Shown: one piece after another, positions 16,282 to 24,139 of the stretch
Layout: each line of letters starts with the position of its first letter
How positions within the stretch are numbered: position 1 is the first letter of the stretch
Assembly: GCF_018343625.1 (NCBI RefSeq)
Contig: NZ_JAGYPG010000004.1
Span: 127,102 to 191,101 of the forward strand
From: Lederbergia citri
GTDB taxonomy: Bacteria > Bacillota > Bacilli > Bacillales > Bacillaceae_C
Direction: 5' to 3'
Length of the DNA: 64,000 bases
Program-made: the position numbers and the translations under genes
The notes under the pieces: generated by a model
Seen by the model: the letters and a program-made list of their open reading frames with translations, nothing else
Told to the model about the DNA's origin: nothing
The model's database searches: none

Positions 16282-17727
16282 ATGATGAAATATTTGCAAA
16301 GATTAGGCCGTTCCTTGATGCTCCCGGTAGCAGTTCTTCCAGCTGCTGCGATACTGATGGGGATTGGTTATTGGATTGATCCAGATGGATGGGGAGAAGC
16401 AAATGTTATTGCGGCCTTTTTAATTAAAGCAGGTGGCTCCATCCTTGGCAATATCCCTATTCTTTTTGCAGTTGGGGTAGCACTTGGAATGTCTAAGGGA
16501 AGAGATGGCTCTGCAGCCATCAGTGGTTTAGTTTCATATCTAGTAGTAACTACTTTATTATCAACTGATACTGTGGCAATGTTTCAAGGGGTTGACCCCG
16601 GGCATGTAAATGATGCATTCGGAAAAATTGAAAACGCATTCATTGGGATTATTTCAGGAATCATAGCTTCTAATATGTATAATCGTTTTAGTCATGTTCA
16701 ATTGCCGGATGCATTTGCCTTTTTTAGCGGAAAACGACTTGTGCCAATTATGTCAGCCCTTGCGATGTTAGTGGCAACAGTTGCACTGTTTTTTATATGG
16801 CCGGTCTTATACACTGGGCTCGTATCTTTTGGAACAGGAATTAGTAAACTTGGAGCAGCAGGAGCAGGATTATATGGATTTTTTAACCGATTATTAATTC
16901 CAACTGGGTTGCATCATGCGTTAAATGCGGTATTTTGGTTCGATACGATTGGAATTGATGACATCGGAAAATTCCGAGATGGAACGGGAGTTAAAGGAGT
17001 AACTGGCATGTACCAAGCCGGATTCTTCCCAATCATGATGTTCGGATTGCCGGCTGCGGCACTTGCCATGTATCATACAGCCAAAACGAAGAGAAGAAAA
17101 CAAGCTGCTTCATTAATGCTAGCAGCAGGGTTTGCCTCATTTTTTACAGGTGTAACCGAGCCGATTGAATTTTCATTTATGTTTTTGGCTCCTGCACTTT
17201 ACTTAGTGCATGCGGTTTTAACAGGACTTTCACTTACGATTGCTGCACTTTTTCAATGGACATCAGGCTTTGCCTTTAGTGCTGGATTTATCGATTATTT
17301 TTTAAGTCTTAGAATCCCGCTTGCCAATCAGCCATACATGTTGCTATTACAAGGATTAGTTTTTGGAGTGATTTATTACTTCCTCTTCCGCTACCTCATT
17401 GTAAAATTTGACTTGAAAACTCCAGGGCGTGAAGATGAAGATATTGATAGTGAGGAAGATTCCAGAATTATAACTGGAAAAGAACGCTTCGCCATTATGG
17501 CTGCTAAAATTTATGAAGGTCTCGGCGGGGATGCCAATGTTACTTCCGTTGATAATTGCATCACCCGTTTAAGAGTTGAAGTCAAAGATATGAATGCCGT
17601 GGATCAAGAGAAAATTAAAGCAACCGGCGTTCCAGGCATCAACATCGTTGGCTCCAATAGCATTCAAGTCATCGTAGGCACTCAAGTACAATTCGTAGCG
17701 GATGAAATTGAAAAAATTAGAAAATAA
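16282..17727 (+). CDS. nagE: PTS N-acetylglucosamine-type EIICB
   Basis: The 481-residue protein has an N-terminal EIIC with about ten helices and then an EIIB domain (from about 400) with the phosphorylated Cys in VDNCITRLRVEV. FFPIMMFGLPAAALAMY, FFTGVTEPIEFSFMF and the FDLKTPGRED linker favour the NagE/NagP branch over PtsG. It imports and phosphorylates GlcNAc (or glucose) using the EIIA at 14886. The SD AGGAGG lies before ATG ATG. It is the last gene of the RAT-controlled operon. Substrate assignment is by resemblance only. Confidence 0.85.
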   Translation: MMKYLQRLGRSLMLPVAVLPAAAILMGIGYWIDPDGWGEANVIAAFLIKAGGSILGNIPILFAVGVALGMSKGRDGSAAISGLVSYLVVTTLLSTDTVAMFQGVDPGHVNDAFGKIENAFIGIISGIIASNMYNRFSHVQLPDAFAFFSGKRLVPIMSALAMLVATVALFFIWPVLYTGLVSFGTGISKLGAAGAGLYGFFNRLLIPTGLHHALNAVFWFDTIGIDDIGKFRDGTGVKGVTGMYQAGFFPIMMFGLPAAALAMYHTAKTKRRKQAASLMLAAGFASFFTGVTEPIEFSFMFLAPALYLVHAVLTGLSLTIAALFQWTSGFAFSAGFIDYFLSLRIPLANQPYMLLLQGLVFGVIYYFLFRYLIVKFDLKTPGREDEDIDSEEDSRIITGKERFAIMAAKIYEGLGGDANVTSVDNCITRLRVEVKDMNAVDQEKIKATGVPGINIVGSNSIQVIVGTQVQFVADEIEKIRK

Positions 17728-17744
17728 TTGTGTGGATTTGAAAG

Positions 17745-17773
17745 GGCGACTGTCTAGTGAATAGGCGGTCGCT
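17745..17773 (+). terminator. Terminator of the PTS operon
   Basis: GCGACTG pairs with CGGTCGC (one T-G pair), followed by TATTTTGATT. The T-tract is modest. Confidence 0.6.
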
Positions 17774-17860
17774 ATTTTGATTGATACATAAGCTAATGAT
17801 AGGAATCTAATAGAAGCGATAATTTTGAGAGAATTCCTCTAATGTTTAATAAAGTGAAGA

Positions 17861-18115
17861 TATTGGACAGAGTTCTCGTTCTACTCGGTAGTTAGTCCAA
17901 TATATGGATTATATTGGACTGAAAACATGTTCTATACAAAAATCTGTCCATAAAGTAAGTATATTGGACATACATCCAGGTAGCTAAAAATTCTGTCCAA
18001 TAAACTTGTTAAATTGGTCAGAAAATCCGTTTCACACGTAACTATGTCCAATAAAGACATGATTTTGGATATAAATCCCATTAATTTGAAAAGCGGTCCA
18101 ATTAAGAGTCATCTC
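17861..18115. repeat. Five tandem 50-51 bp units, each with TTGGAC...GTCCAA dyad
   Basis: The word ATTGGAC or a close variant recurs at 17862, 17913, 17963, 18013 and 18064, giving periods of 51, 50, 50 and 51 bp. Each unit ends with a reverse-complement word (GTCCAATA, TGTCCATAA, TGTCCAATAA, TGTCCAATAA, GGTCCAATTAA), so each can form a hairpin. Unit interiors are degenerate. The array fills the 550-bp gap between the PTS operon and the MFS gene. A solitary similar unit is seen at 60874-60917. Confidence 0.85.
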
Positions 18116-18278
18116 TCCTACTTGTTTTTTGTTAAAGGAATCTAGCATTTAAAGAATAACGTTTATAATATTATTTGATTTAAAATTTTTAAAATTTGGA
18201 TAGTGTGTTTTATTTTCACTGTGCTAATATATAATTATTTCAAATACAAAATTTAGCAACGGAAATGGGAGAAGAATC

Positions 18279-19463
18279 ATGAATGTTTTCAAGGACTTTA
18301 AAGATTTTTTAAGAATTAAAGGGGCTTGGTATTTACTTGTTGGATTGTTTTTGTATGGAATAGGGACGGGAATTTTAGCTCCGATGAATGCAGTTTATAT
18401 GCGTGAAGGGATTGGTTTGACAAAAGTCCAAATCGCTTCCATTTTCTCGGTGTCCGTTTTAATGAATATGGGTATTACCATCATGGTTGGGTTTATCAGT
18501 GATAAAATGAAACGTAAAAAACCATTGCCGTTATTTGCGTTAGTGCTATGTATGATTGGACTTCTCCTTTATATGAGAGCGGATACATATATAGAAGCTC
18601 TGATTGGTATGATTATTGCAGTCGCTCCTTCAGGCTTAATCATGGGTCAGTTTTTTGCGATGGCTCGTAATCATTTCATGAAGCTCGCACCAAATATTTT
18701 CGAGATTGCACAAATTTGGCTGCGTGCTATGATGAGTGTTGGTTTTTTCGTTGGTCTTCTATTAGGTGCAAATCTATTCTTAATCGCTAGTTTCAAAGGT
18801 ATTCTCATAGGAAACTTAGCCGGTTATTTTTTACTTTTCGTTCTCCTTTTACTTTACAAGGAATACGATCCAGTTGACGTCGAATCGAACGTCTCCAAAG
18901 GTGAAGCATTTTCGTTCATTATGCTTTTTGCACTGTTATTGTTAGGATGTGCAGACTCATTAAGAGGCCTTTATTTACAGCTTGTTGTCGTTGAATTATT
19001 TGAAAAACCGCAAATTATGTCTTACCTATGGAGTGTTCAGGCGGTTTTTGAATTACTATTCATGACTTTCGCAGGTTATTGGGCGATGAAATTCGGGAGT
19101 AAGAGAGTCATTTTATTAAGTAGTTTTTGTGCGCTCGTTACTTTTATGATTTATAGCACAAGCCCGCCACTTTTCGTCTTTTTCCTTGTCCAACCACTTT
19201 ATTCCTTTTACGTTTCTGTGTTGTATGGCGTTGTAATGGGGTATGTTCAAAGAATGTTCCATACCAAAATTGGTTTCGGCTCAAGTCTTTATGTATTTTT
19301 ATTCCAAATGGCATCCCTTGCAGGCTATGCATTGCCGTTTTTAGTGGAAGGATACAGTCCAAGAATATTTATTATTCCGAGCATCCTTGTTGGGGCAGGA
19401 ATTTTGTTGATGGGTGGTTTAGCATTAAAAAATCGCCAAAAACCAATGACATTATCAGCATAA
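18279..19463 (+). CDS. MFS transporter (sugar-efflux-like)
   Basis: The 394-residue protein has twelve predicted helices. The loop 2-3 motif is visible as GFISDKMKRKKPLP (variant of GxxxDRxGR). Overall it resembles the SET/YtbD-like 12-helix exporters, but the substrate is not predictable. The SD GGGAGA lies before the ATG. A TATAAT at 18230 could be its -10 element, though the -35 is unclear. It is a single gene with a strong terminator behind it. Confidence 0.85.
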   Translation: MNVFKDFKDFLRIKGAWYLLVGLFLYGIGTGILAPMNAVYMREGIGLTKVQIASIFSVSVLMNMGITIMVGFISDKMKRKKPLPLFALVLCMIGLLLYMRADTYIEALIGMIIAVAPSGLIMGQFFAMARNHFMKLAPNIFEIAQIWLRAMMSVGFFVGLLLGANLFLIASFKGILIGNLAGYFLLFVLLLLYKEYDPVDVESNVSKGEAFSFIMLFALLLLGCADSLRGLYLQLVVVELFEKPQIMSYLWSVQAVFELLFMTFAGYWAMKFGSKRVILLSSFCALVTFMIYSTSPPLFVFFLVQPLYSFYVSVLYGVVMGYVQRMFHTKIGFGSSLYVFLFQMASLAGYALPFLVEGYSPRIFIIPSILVGAGILLMGGLALKNRQKPMTLSA

Positions 19464-19468
19464 AAATG

Positions 19469-19505
19469 GCCGGATTTCTTTCTTTGAAATCCGGCTTACT
19501 TTTAT
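19469..19505 (+). terminator. Terminator after MFS gene
   Basis: GCCGGATTT (19469-19477) pairs with AAATCCGGC (19487-19495), followed by TTACTTTTATT. The remaining 290 bp up to 19797 hold no gene I can support. A TATAAT at 19716-19721 may be the -10 of the next gene. Confidence 0.85.
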
Positions 19506-19797
19506 TAAATCGCGGTAATGTCATGTTGCGAATGCTATTAGGAGTCTCGGGAAATTTCGTTCGACAATAGAGTAATACGCGTGTACTCCAATTTAAAACT
19601 AAAAGAATTAGTGAAAAAACAACTCACGTGCCTCCCAAGTTCATCTACGAAATGAATCTCCTCGACTTTAATTAAGCTTGGCTATATTCCCATCTCCCAA
19701 AATGATTTTTTATGCTATAATTTTAACATTTACAGGCTTAAATATTTTCAAAAATGAAATTTTTTAATGAGAGAATAGAAAAAGTGAGGGTTATCAT

Positions 19798-20619
19798 GTG
19801 GAAAAAGTAGTCTCTATGAAGAACGTTTCATTTAGAAGAAATAAGCAGGAAATTTTAAGTGGGATAGATTGGGAAATAAAAAAGGATCAACATTGGGCAA
19901 TCTTAGGCTTAAATGGATCCGGAAAAACGTCCCTACTTAATATTGTGACAGGATATCAATTCCCAACAACTGGAGATGTCAAAGTACTTGATTTTCAATT
20001 TGGAAAATCCTATATACCTGATTTACGAAAAGAGATTGGTTTTGTCAGTAGTTCGCTGGAACGATTTTCCGAAGTTCTAGATTATGAAACGGTAGAAGAA
20101 ATTGTCGTGAGTGGAAAATTTGCATCCATTGGATTGTATGAAGAAGTGACTGATGCTGATTGGGAAAAAGCTGAATCCTTATTAAAAAGTTTTCGCTTAG
20201 ATTATTTAAAAGGAAAACGATTTCATCTATTATCCCAAGGAGAAAAGAGAAGAGTACTAATCGCGAGGTCTTTAATGAGCGATCCCAGAATTCTTATTTT
20301 AGATGAACCGTGTTCTGGGCTAGATATTCTTTCAAGGGAAGATGTTTTACTTTTAACTAAGGAAATTGCCACATACAATTGCCATTTAATTTATGTAACT
20401 CATCATATAGAAGAGCTTGTTGAAGAAATAAGCCATGTGTTGCTTCTACGTGATGGAAAAATAGTTGCCGCAGGTCCAAAGATTGAAGTGGTTACGGATG
20501 AATTGTTGACAGAAACATTTGGTATTTCTGTTGGAGTTCATTGGGAAGAAAACCGACCGTGGCTTTCAGTGAAAAAAGATATAGGTTATACGAAATTTGG
20601 ACCTGTAAAAACCAATTGA
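19798..20619 (+). CDS. ABC transporter ATP-binding protein, YlmA-like
   Basis: This 273-residue ATPase has Walker A GLNGSGKTS, signature LSQGEKRR (LSGGQ variant), Walker B ILILDEP, and the H-loop in YVTHHIEE. The short N-terminal stretch with WAILGLNGSGKTSLL resembles B. subtilis YlmA. No permease gene lies next to it, so the partner is unknown. The start is GTG 19798 with a GTGAGGG ribosome site. 220 bp of non-coding DNA follows. Confidence 0.88.
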   Translation: MEKVVSMKNVSFRRNKQEILSGIDWEIKKDQHWAILGLNGSGKTSLLNIVTGYQFPTTGDVKVLDFQFGKSYIPDLRKEIGFVSSSLERFSEVLDYETVEEIVVSGKFASIGLYEEVTDADWEKAESLLKSFRLDYLKGKRFHLLSQGEKRRVLIARSLMSDPRILILDEPCSGLDILSREDVLLLTKEIATYNCHLIYVTHHIEELVEEISHVLLLRDGKIVAAGPKIEVVTDELLTETFGISVGVHWEENRPWLSVKKDIGYTKFGPVKTN

Positions 20620-20726
20620 GTTGGATCAGCTGTGCTTTTGAAAATTACAATAGTGAGAAGAGTCGCAAATTAAGTGGTTACATTGAATTGGTCAATAAGA
20701 CCTTTCTTGTCAAAATTCTTTGTTCA

Positions 20727-20755
20727 AGGTCACGATGGGTGTTTCATCGTGACCT
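20727..20755. other. 11-bp hairpin without T-tract
   Basis: AGGTCACGATG (20727-20737) pairs perfectly with CATCGTGACCT (20745-20755). A further copy of AGGTCACGAT follows at about 20779. No T-run is next to it on either strand, so it is not a standard terminator. Confidence 0.5.
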
Positions 20756-20841
20756 CAATCCCGAAAAAGCAGCCAGCAAGGTCACGATAAATATAACCAA
20801 TATATCTTACTACCGAAAAAATCTATCAGCACGGAACAACA

Positions 20842-21459
20842 TTAACTAAATGCAAGCCGGTAAATAGGAACGAGTGTCTCGAACGTCTCTTTTACAAAAT
20901 CAATAAAGCGATCCCTATCTCGAAGGATTGTATCGTTTGCTTCTATATGTCTGCCTATTAAAAACTCCGCTTTTTTGACATCACGAAAGCGAATGAGAGC
21001 TTCTTTTAAATTGATATCCGCCATAGAAGTAGATTCTTTTTTCATATGATCTAAAGAAACAACAAAATCAGAAGGAATCGAGTTTTCAATTGATTTTATG
21101 TTTTTAAGTAAGTTTTTCGCGATCGACGTTTTATTTGGTAATTCATATATATAAGCCAACCATATAAAGACATGGTCATCGAAAAGACCGACTTGAAAAT
21201 GCGGATGTTGTTTATATCCTCGTTTATTCCCTGCAATCGCTAGCCATGTATCCTTTGGTGGATTGACAGTACGTCTTGCATGTTTAGCAATATGTAAAAA
21301 CATCTCAGAACCTACCATTGCAGATAAATCATCAGTTAGAACGTCGCCCAACGCCTTAAATTTAGGTTGTATTCTTTGTTGGATTGCCTCCATTCTATCC
21401 TCAAGGCCTTCTATATGAAACGTGTCAAAATCGTGTTGGGTAAATCCAGTGAATTGCAT
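20842..21459 (-). CDS. DUF1054 (YktB-like) protein
   Basis: The 205-residue cytoplasmic protein matches the B. subtilis YktB family: FTGFTQHDFDTFHIEGLEDRMEAI at the start, MFLHIAKHARRTVNPP in the centre, and HPHFQVGLFDDHVFIWLAYIYELPNK. The function of the family is unknown. The frame opens at 21492, but the SD GGAAAGGA lies just before 21465 and 21459. ATG 21459 has about 9 nt spacing and is preferred. A 54-residue gene lies immediately upstream on the same strand. Confidence 0.88.
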   Translation of the reverse strand: MQFTGFTQHDFDTFHIEGLEDRMEAIQQRIQPKFKALGDVLTDDLSAMVGSEMFLHIAKHARRTVNPPKDTWLAIAGNKRGYKQHPHFQVGLFDDHVFIWLAYIYELPNKTSIAKNLLKNIKSIENSIPSDFVVSLDHMKKESTSMADINLKEALIRFRDVKKAEFLIGRHIEANDTILRDRDRFIDFVKETFETLVPIYRLAFS

Positions 21460-21551
21460 AATCATAGTTCCTTTCCATTCTGTCTTCATCAATCATATTA
21501 ATAAAAAAAGAAGATAATCTAAAGAGATTTATCTTCAATACAGTTTTTTTC

Positions 21552-21716
21552 TTATTTTTCACTCGGATCATATTCATCATAAATAAGTCTAGTAACCGTT
21601 GTATAATCTCCTTTATCAATTTCGGATTGTGTTGCCTCTTCTCCATAGTAATCCTCAGTATCAATTCCTGGTGCAATCTTAGGATGGTCCGTTACTTGCT
21701 TTTTGTCCTTTTTCAA
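21552..21716 (-). CDS. Small acidic protein of 54 residues
   Basis: It reads MKKDKKQVTDHPKIAPGIDT, then EDYYGEEATQSEIDKG, and ends IYDEYDPSEK. It is strongly acidic after a basic start and has no helix of membrane type. The start is TTG 21716 with a good GGAGGG SD 7-8 nt upstream. Ordered composition and the strong ribosome site make it a real gene. I have the impression that similar small proteins occur in Bacilli, but I cannot name a function. Confidence 0.65.
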   Translation of the reverse strand: MKKDKKQVTDHPKIAPGIDTEDYYGEEATQSEIDKGDYTTVTRLIYDEYDPSEK

Positions 21717-21848
21717 AAAGTATCCCTCCAATCAAACATATTTTTAACTAAATTTATTAAATTATGAATGAAAAGGAATGTTGTCAGTATTGTCAGTCAA
21801 TATGGTAAGATGAATATATAATTGTCTTCAGAATGGGAGGAAAATATA

Positions 21849-22811
21849 TTGAAACCTAAGATTTATGCAACATTACCAATTCCTACAGACGTGGAAAAAT
21901 TTCTTTCTGAATACTGTGAAGTGCGCAAGTGGATCGGAGAAGACCGGATTTCACGAGAAACTCTGTTACAAGATATAAAAGATGTTAATGGACTTTTAAC
22001 GTCGGGAATTAGAATCGACGATGATCTTTTAGAAAATGCACCAAATTTAAAGGTGGTCAGTAATGTATCGGTAGGTTTTAATAATTTTAATATAGAAGCG
22101 ATGAAACAACACAATGTGATAGGAACAAACACACCTTATGTTCTTGATGAAACTGTAGCCGATTTGACGTTCGCTCTTATACTAGCTTCTGCACGAAGAA
22201 TTGCTGAATTAGATAGGTTCGTAAAAGATGGAAACTGGAATCCAACAAAAGATGATCAACTTGTGTTTGGATTGGATGTACATAGCTCAACAATTGGAAT
22301 CATTGGAATGGGCAGAATTGGAGAAGCGGTGGCGAGAAGGGCGAAATTCGGATTTAATATGGATGTCCTTTATTATAATCGAAACAGAAAGCCTGAAGCT
22401 GAAGAAAAATATGAGGCAGAGTATTGTAATTTAGATTCTTTATTAGAAAGGTCAGATTTTATTGTATTGCTCACCCCGCTTACTCCTGAGACTGAGCACT
22501 TTATCGGTGAAAGAGAATTTGCACTCATGAAAAAATCAACCTTTTTCATTAACGTTTCTCGTGGGAAAACGGTAGATGAAGCTGCAATGATTCGGGCTTT
22601 GGAAAATAAAGAAATATACGGCGCAGGACTTGATGTTTTTCAGAAAGAGCCTGTAGAAAAAGATAACCCATTACTAAAAATGCCAAATGTCGTTACCGTC
22701 CCTCATATAGGTTCAGCAACAAAGAAAACAAGAGACGCCATGATCATGCGTGCCGCGCAAAATATCGTTTCTGCTTTAACTGGGAAAGGTGCGATTGATT
22801 CGGTTTACTAG
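21849..22811 (+). CDS. D-isomer-specific 2-hydroxyacid dehydrogenase
   Basis: This NAD(P)-dependent enzyme has 320 residues and is of the glyoxylate/hydroxypyruvate reductase (GyaR-like) type. The dinucleotide motif GIIGMGRIGEAVARRA lies near residue 150. The catalytic Arg is in INVSRGKTVDE, the Glu in VFQKEP, and the His in VPHIGSAT. NVSVGFNNFNIEAMK marks substrate binding. The start is TTG 21849 with GGGAGG 8 nt upstream. It is monocistronic, with a clear terminator behind. Confidence 0.92.
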   Translation: MKPKIYATLPIPTDVEKFLSEYCEVRKWIGEDRISRETLLQDIKDVNGLLTSGIRIDDDLLENAPNLKVVSNVSVGFNNFNIEAMKQHNVIGTNTPYVLDETVADLTFALILASARRIAELDRFVKDGNWNPTKDDQLVFGLDVHSSTIGIIGMGRIGEAVARRAKFGFNMDVLYYNRNRKPEAEEKYEAEYCNLDSLLERSDFIVLLTPLTPETEHFIGEREFALMKKSTFFINVSRGKTVDEAAMIRALENKEIYGAGLDVFQKEPVEKDNPLLKMPNVVTVPHIGSATKKTRDAMIMRAAQNIVSALTGKGAIDSVY

Positions 22812-22840
22812 GTTGTTTTTTTAATGATTGAAGTAGAATT

Positions 22841-22871
22841 GCTCAAAACTGTTTTTGTTTTGAGCTTTTTC
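22841..22871 (+). terminator. Terminator after hydroxyacid dehydrogenase
   Basis: GCTCAAAAC (22841-22849) pairs with GTTTTGAGC (22857-22865), then TTTTT. Confidence 0.9.
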
Positions 22872-22908
22872 CATTAATAAATTTCCTAGAAAAAAAAATA
22901 ACTATGGG

Positions 22909-22937
22909 TTGACCCAACAACCCGACCATGTTATGAT
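22909..22937 (+). promoter_or_regulatory. Sigma-A promoter about 390 bp upstream of gntR
   Basis: TTGACC (22909-22914), exactly 17 bp, then TATGAT (22932-22937). It would give a 5' leader of roughly 380 nt ahead of the GntR gene, or a separate short RNA. I see no ORF and no riboswitch I recognise in 22940-23327. Confidence 0.55.
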
Positions 22938-23218
22938 TTTAACAATTCCAAATGTTTAGCATATTTAGCGCATTAAATTACGTACTATATACCCCACCAT
23001 AGAAGTACTATTAGCAATCCTTCATAAATGAGCCTTGTGCCTACTTAGTAAAATTTACTTCAATTTAACAGACAACCTACCTTAGAAACTTAAAAAGTGT
23101 TTTTGAAAGTATTTCCGCAAAATTTATTATACACCTCGAATTCTCACATATTACTTTAGATATCCTTTTACTAAAGAACGAGACCCTATTTTATATTCAC
23201 ATAACCTTACCCACGAAT

Positions 23219-23232
23219 ATAAAGCGTTTTCA
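23219..23232 (+). promoter_or_regulatory. cre-like site upstream of gntR
   Basis: ATAAAGCGTTTTCA matches the CcpA box TGWNANCGNTTWCA at 12 of 14 positions (mismatches at the first two). It suggests catabolite control of the glycan locus. Confidence 0.45.
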
Positions 23233-23327
23233 TAATCTCTATAACTAAACCAGATTATGTCCTTCATTTAAAAAATTCATTATTTTTCAATTGTAAATAA
23301 TATAAAAGTAGTTGTAAGGAGGTAAAA

Positions 23328-24059
23328 ATGGAGAAAATATTAGATAGTAGCAGTATTCTTCCACTTTATCATCAATTACAAGAAATTTTGAGAGAAAATA
23401 TTGAGTCTGGTATATGGAAACCAGGCGATATGATTCCATCAGAAAATCAATTAATGCAAGAATACTTTATTAGTAGAAATACTGTTAAAAAAGCGATAGA
23501 GAATCTTGTTCAAGATGGAATATTAAATCGTGTACAAGGTAAAGGAACTTTCGTTTCAAGACCTAAATTTGAACAATCATTAAGTGGTTTTTATAGTTTC
23601 AGCAAAGTAATGAAGGAAAGAGGTTTATCTCCTAAAGATGTAATTGAGAGTATTGAAAAAATGAGAGTAAAACCAAGAATTGCAAAGCAGCTAAAACTTA
23701 GTGAAGATGAACAGGTGTTTGAATTAAAACGTATTCGCTATGCTCAAGAAGAACCAATGATTTTTGAAACATCATACATTCCGGAAAAATATTGCCCTGG
23801 ATTAACACGTGAAAAGTTAGAAAAAAATTCCCTTTATGATTTAATGCAAAAAGAATATGGGATATTTGTAACAAAAGCGAAAGAAACCTTTGAACCAATA
23901 TTAATTAGATCATATGAAAGTAGATTTTTAGATGTAGAGGAGGGGTACCCTGCATTGGCACTTGATCGAATCGCATTCGATGCATATGAAGTACCAGTTG
24001 AATTTTGTCATTCAATTGTTCGAGGGGACCGATGTAGGTTTTATACGGAATTATTGTAA
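23328..24059 (+). CDS. GntR-family regulator (HutC/UTRA subfamily)
   Basis: The 243-residue protein has an N-terminal winged HTH: PLYHQLQEILRENIESGIWKPGDMIPSENQL, then SRNTVKKAIENLVQDGILNRVQGKGTFV. A UTRA effector domain follows from about residue 85 (FYSFSKVMKERG..., ending with PVEFCHSIVRGDRCRFYTEL). UTRA regulators sense sugar phosphates, with NagR/GamR as the GlcNAc examples. Its position right in front of the importer and NagA-like deacetylase makes it the likely local repressor of the locus. The SD AGGAGG precedes the ATG. Confidence 0.93.
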   Translation: MEKILDSSSILPLYHQLQEILRENIESGIWKPGDMIPSENQLMQEYFISRNTVKKAIENLVQDGILNRVQGKGTFVSRPKFEQSLSGFYSFSKVMKERGLSPKDVIESIEKMRVKPRIAKQLKLSEDEQVFELKRIRYAQEEPMIFETSYIPEKYCPGLTREKLEKNSLYDLMQKEYGIFVTKAKETFEPILIRSYESRFLDVEEGYPALALDRIAFDAYEVPVEFCHSIVRGDRCRFYTELL

Positions 24060-24139
24060 AGATTTTTTCTGACAATTGGTAACACCTTTCTGTGCACTCA
24101 CAGAGAGAGAATATAATCTTAATTCTTAGGGGGATTTGA

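Noticed and set aside
17861..18115. Tandem units considered as a CRISPR array
   Set aside because: Only 7-10 bp at each unit end is conserved, the interiors vary with some shared words, and no cas gene is near. The pattern fits hairpin repeats, not repeat-spacer units.
20541..20849. Open frame of 102 codons overlapping the ABC ATPase gene end
   Set aside because: It overlaps the real gene in another frame, has no ribosome site, and continues through the hairpin region with random-looking composition.
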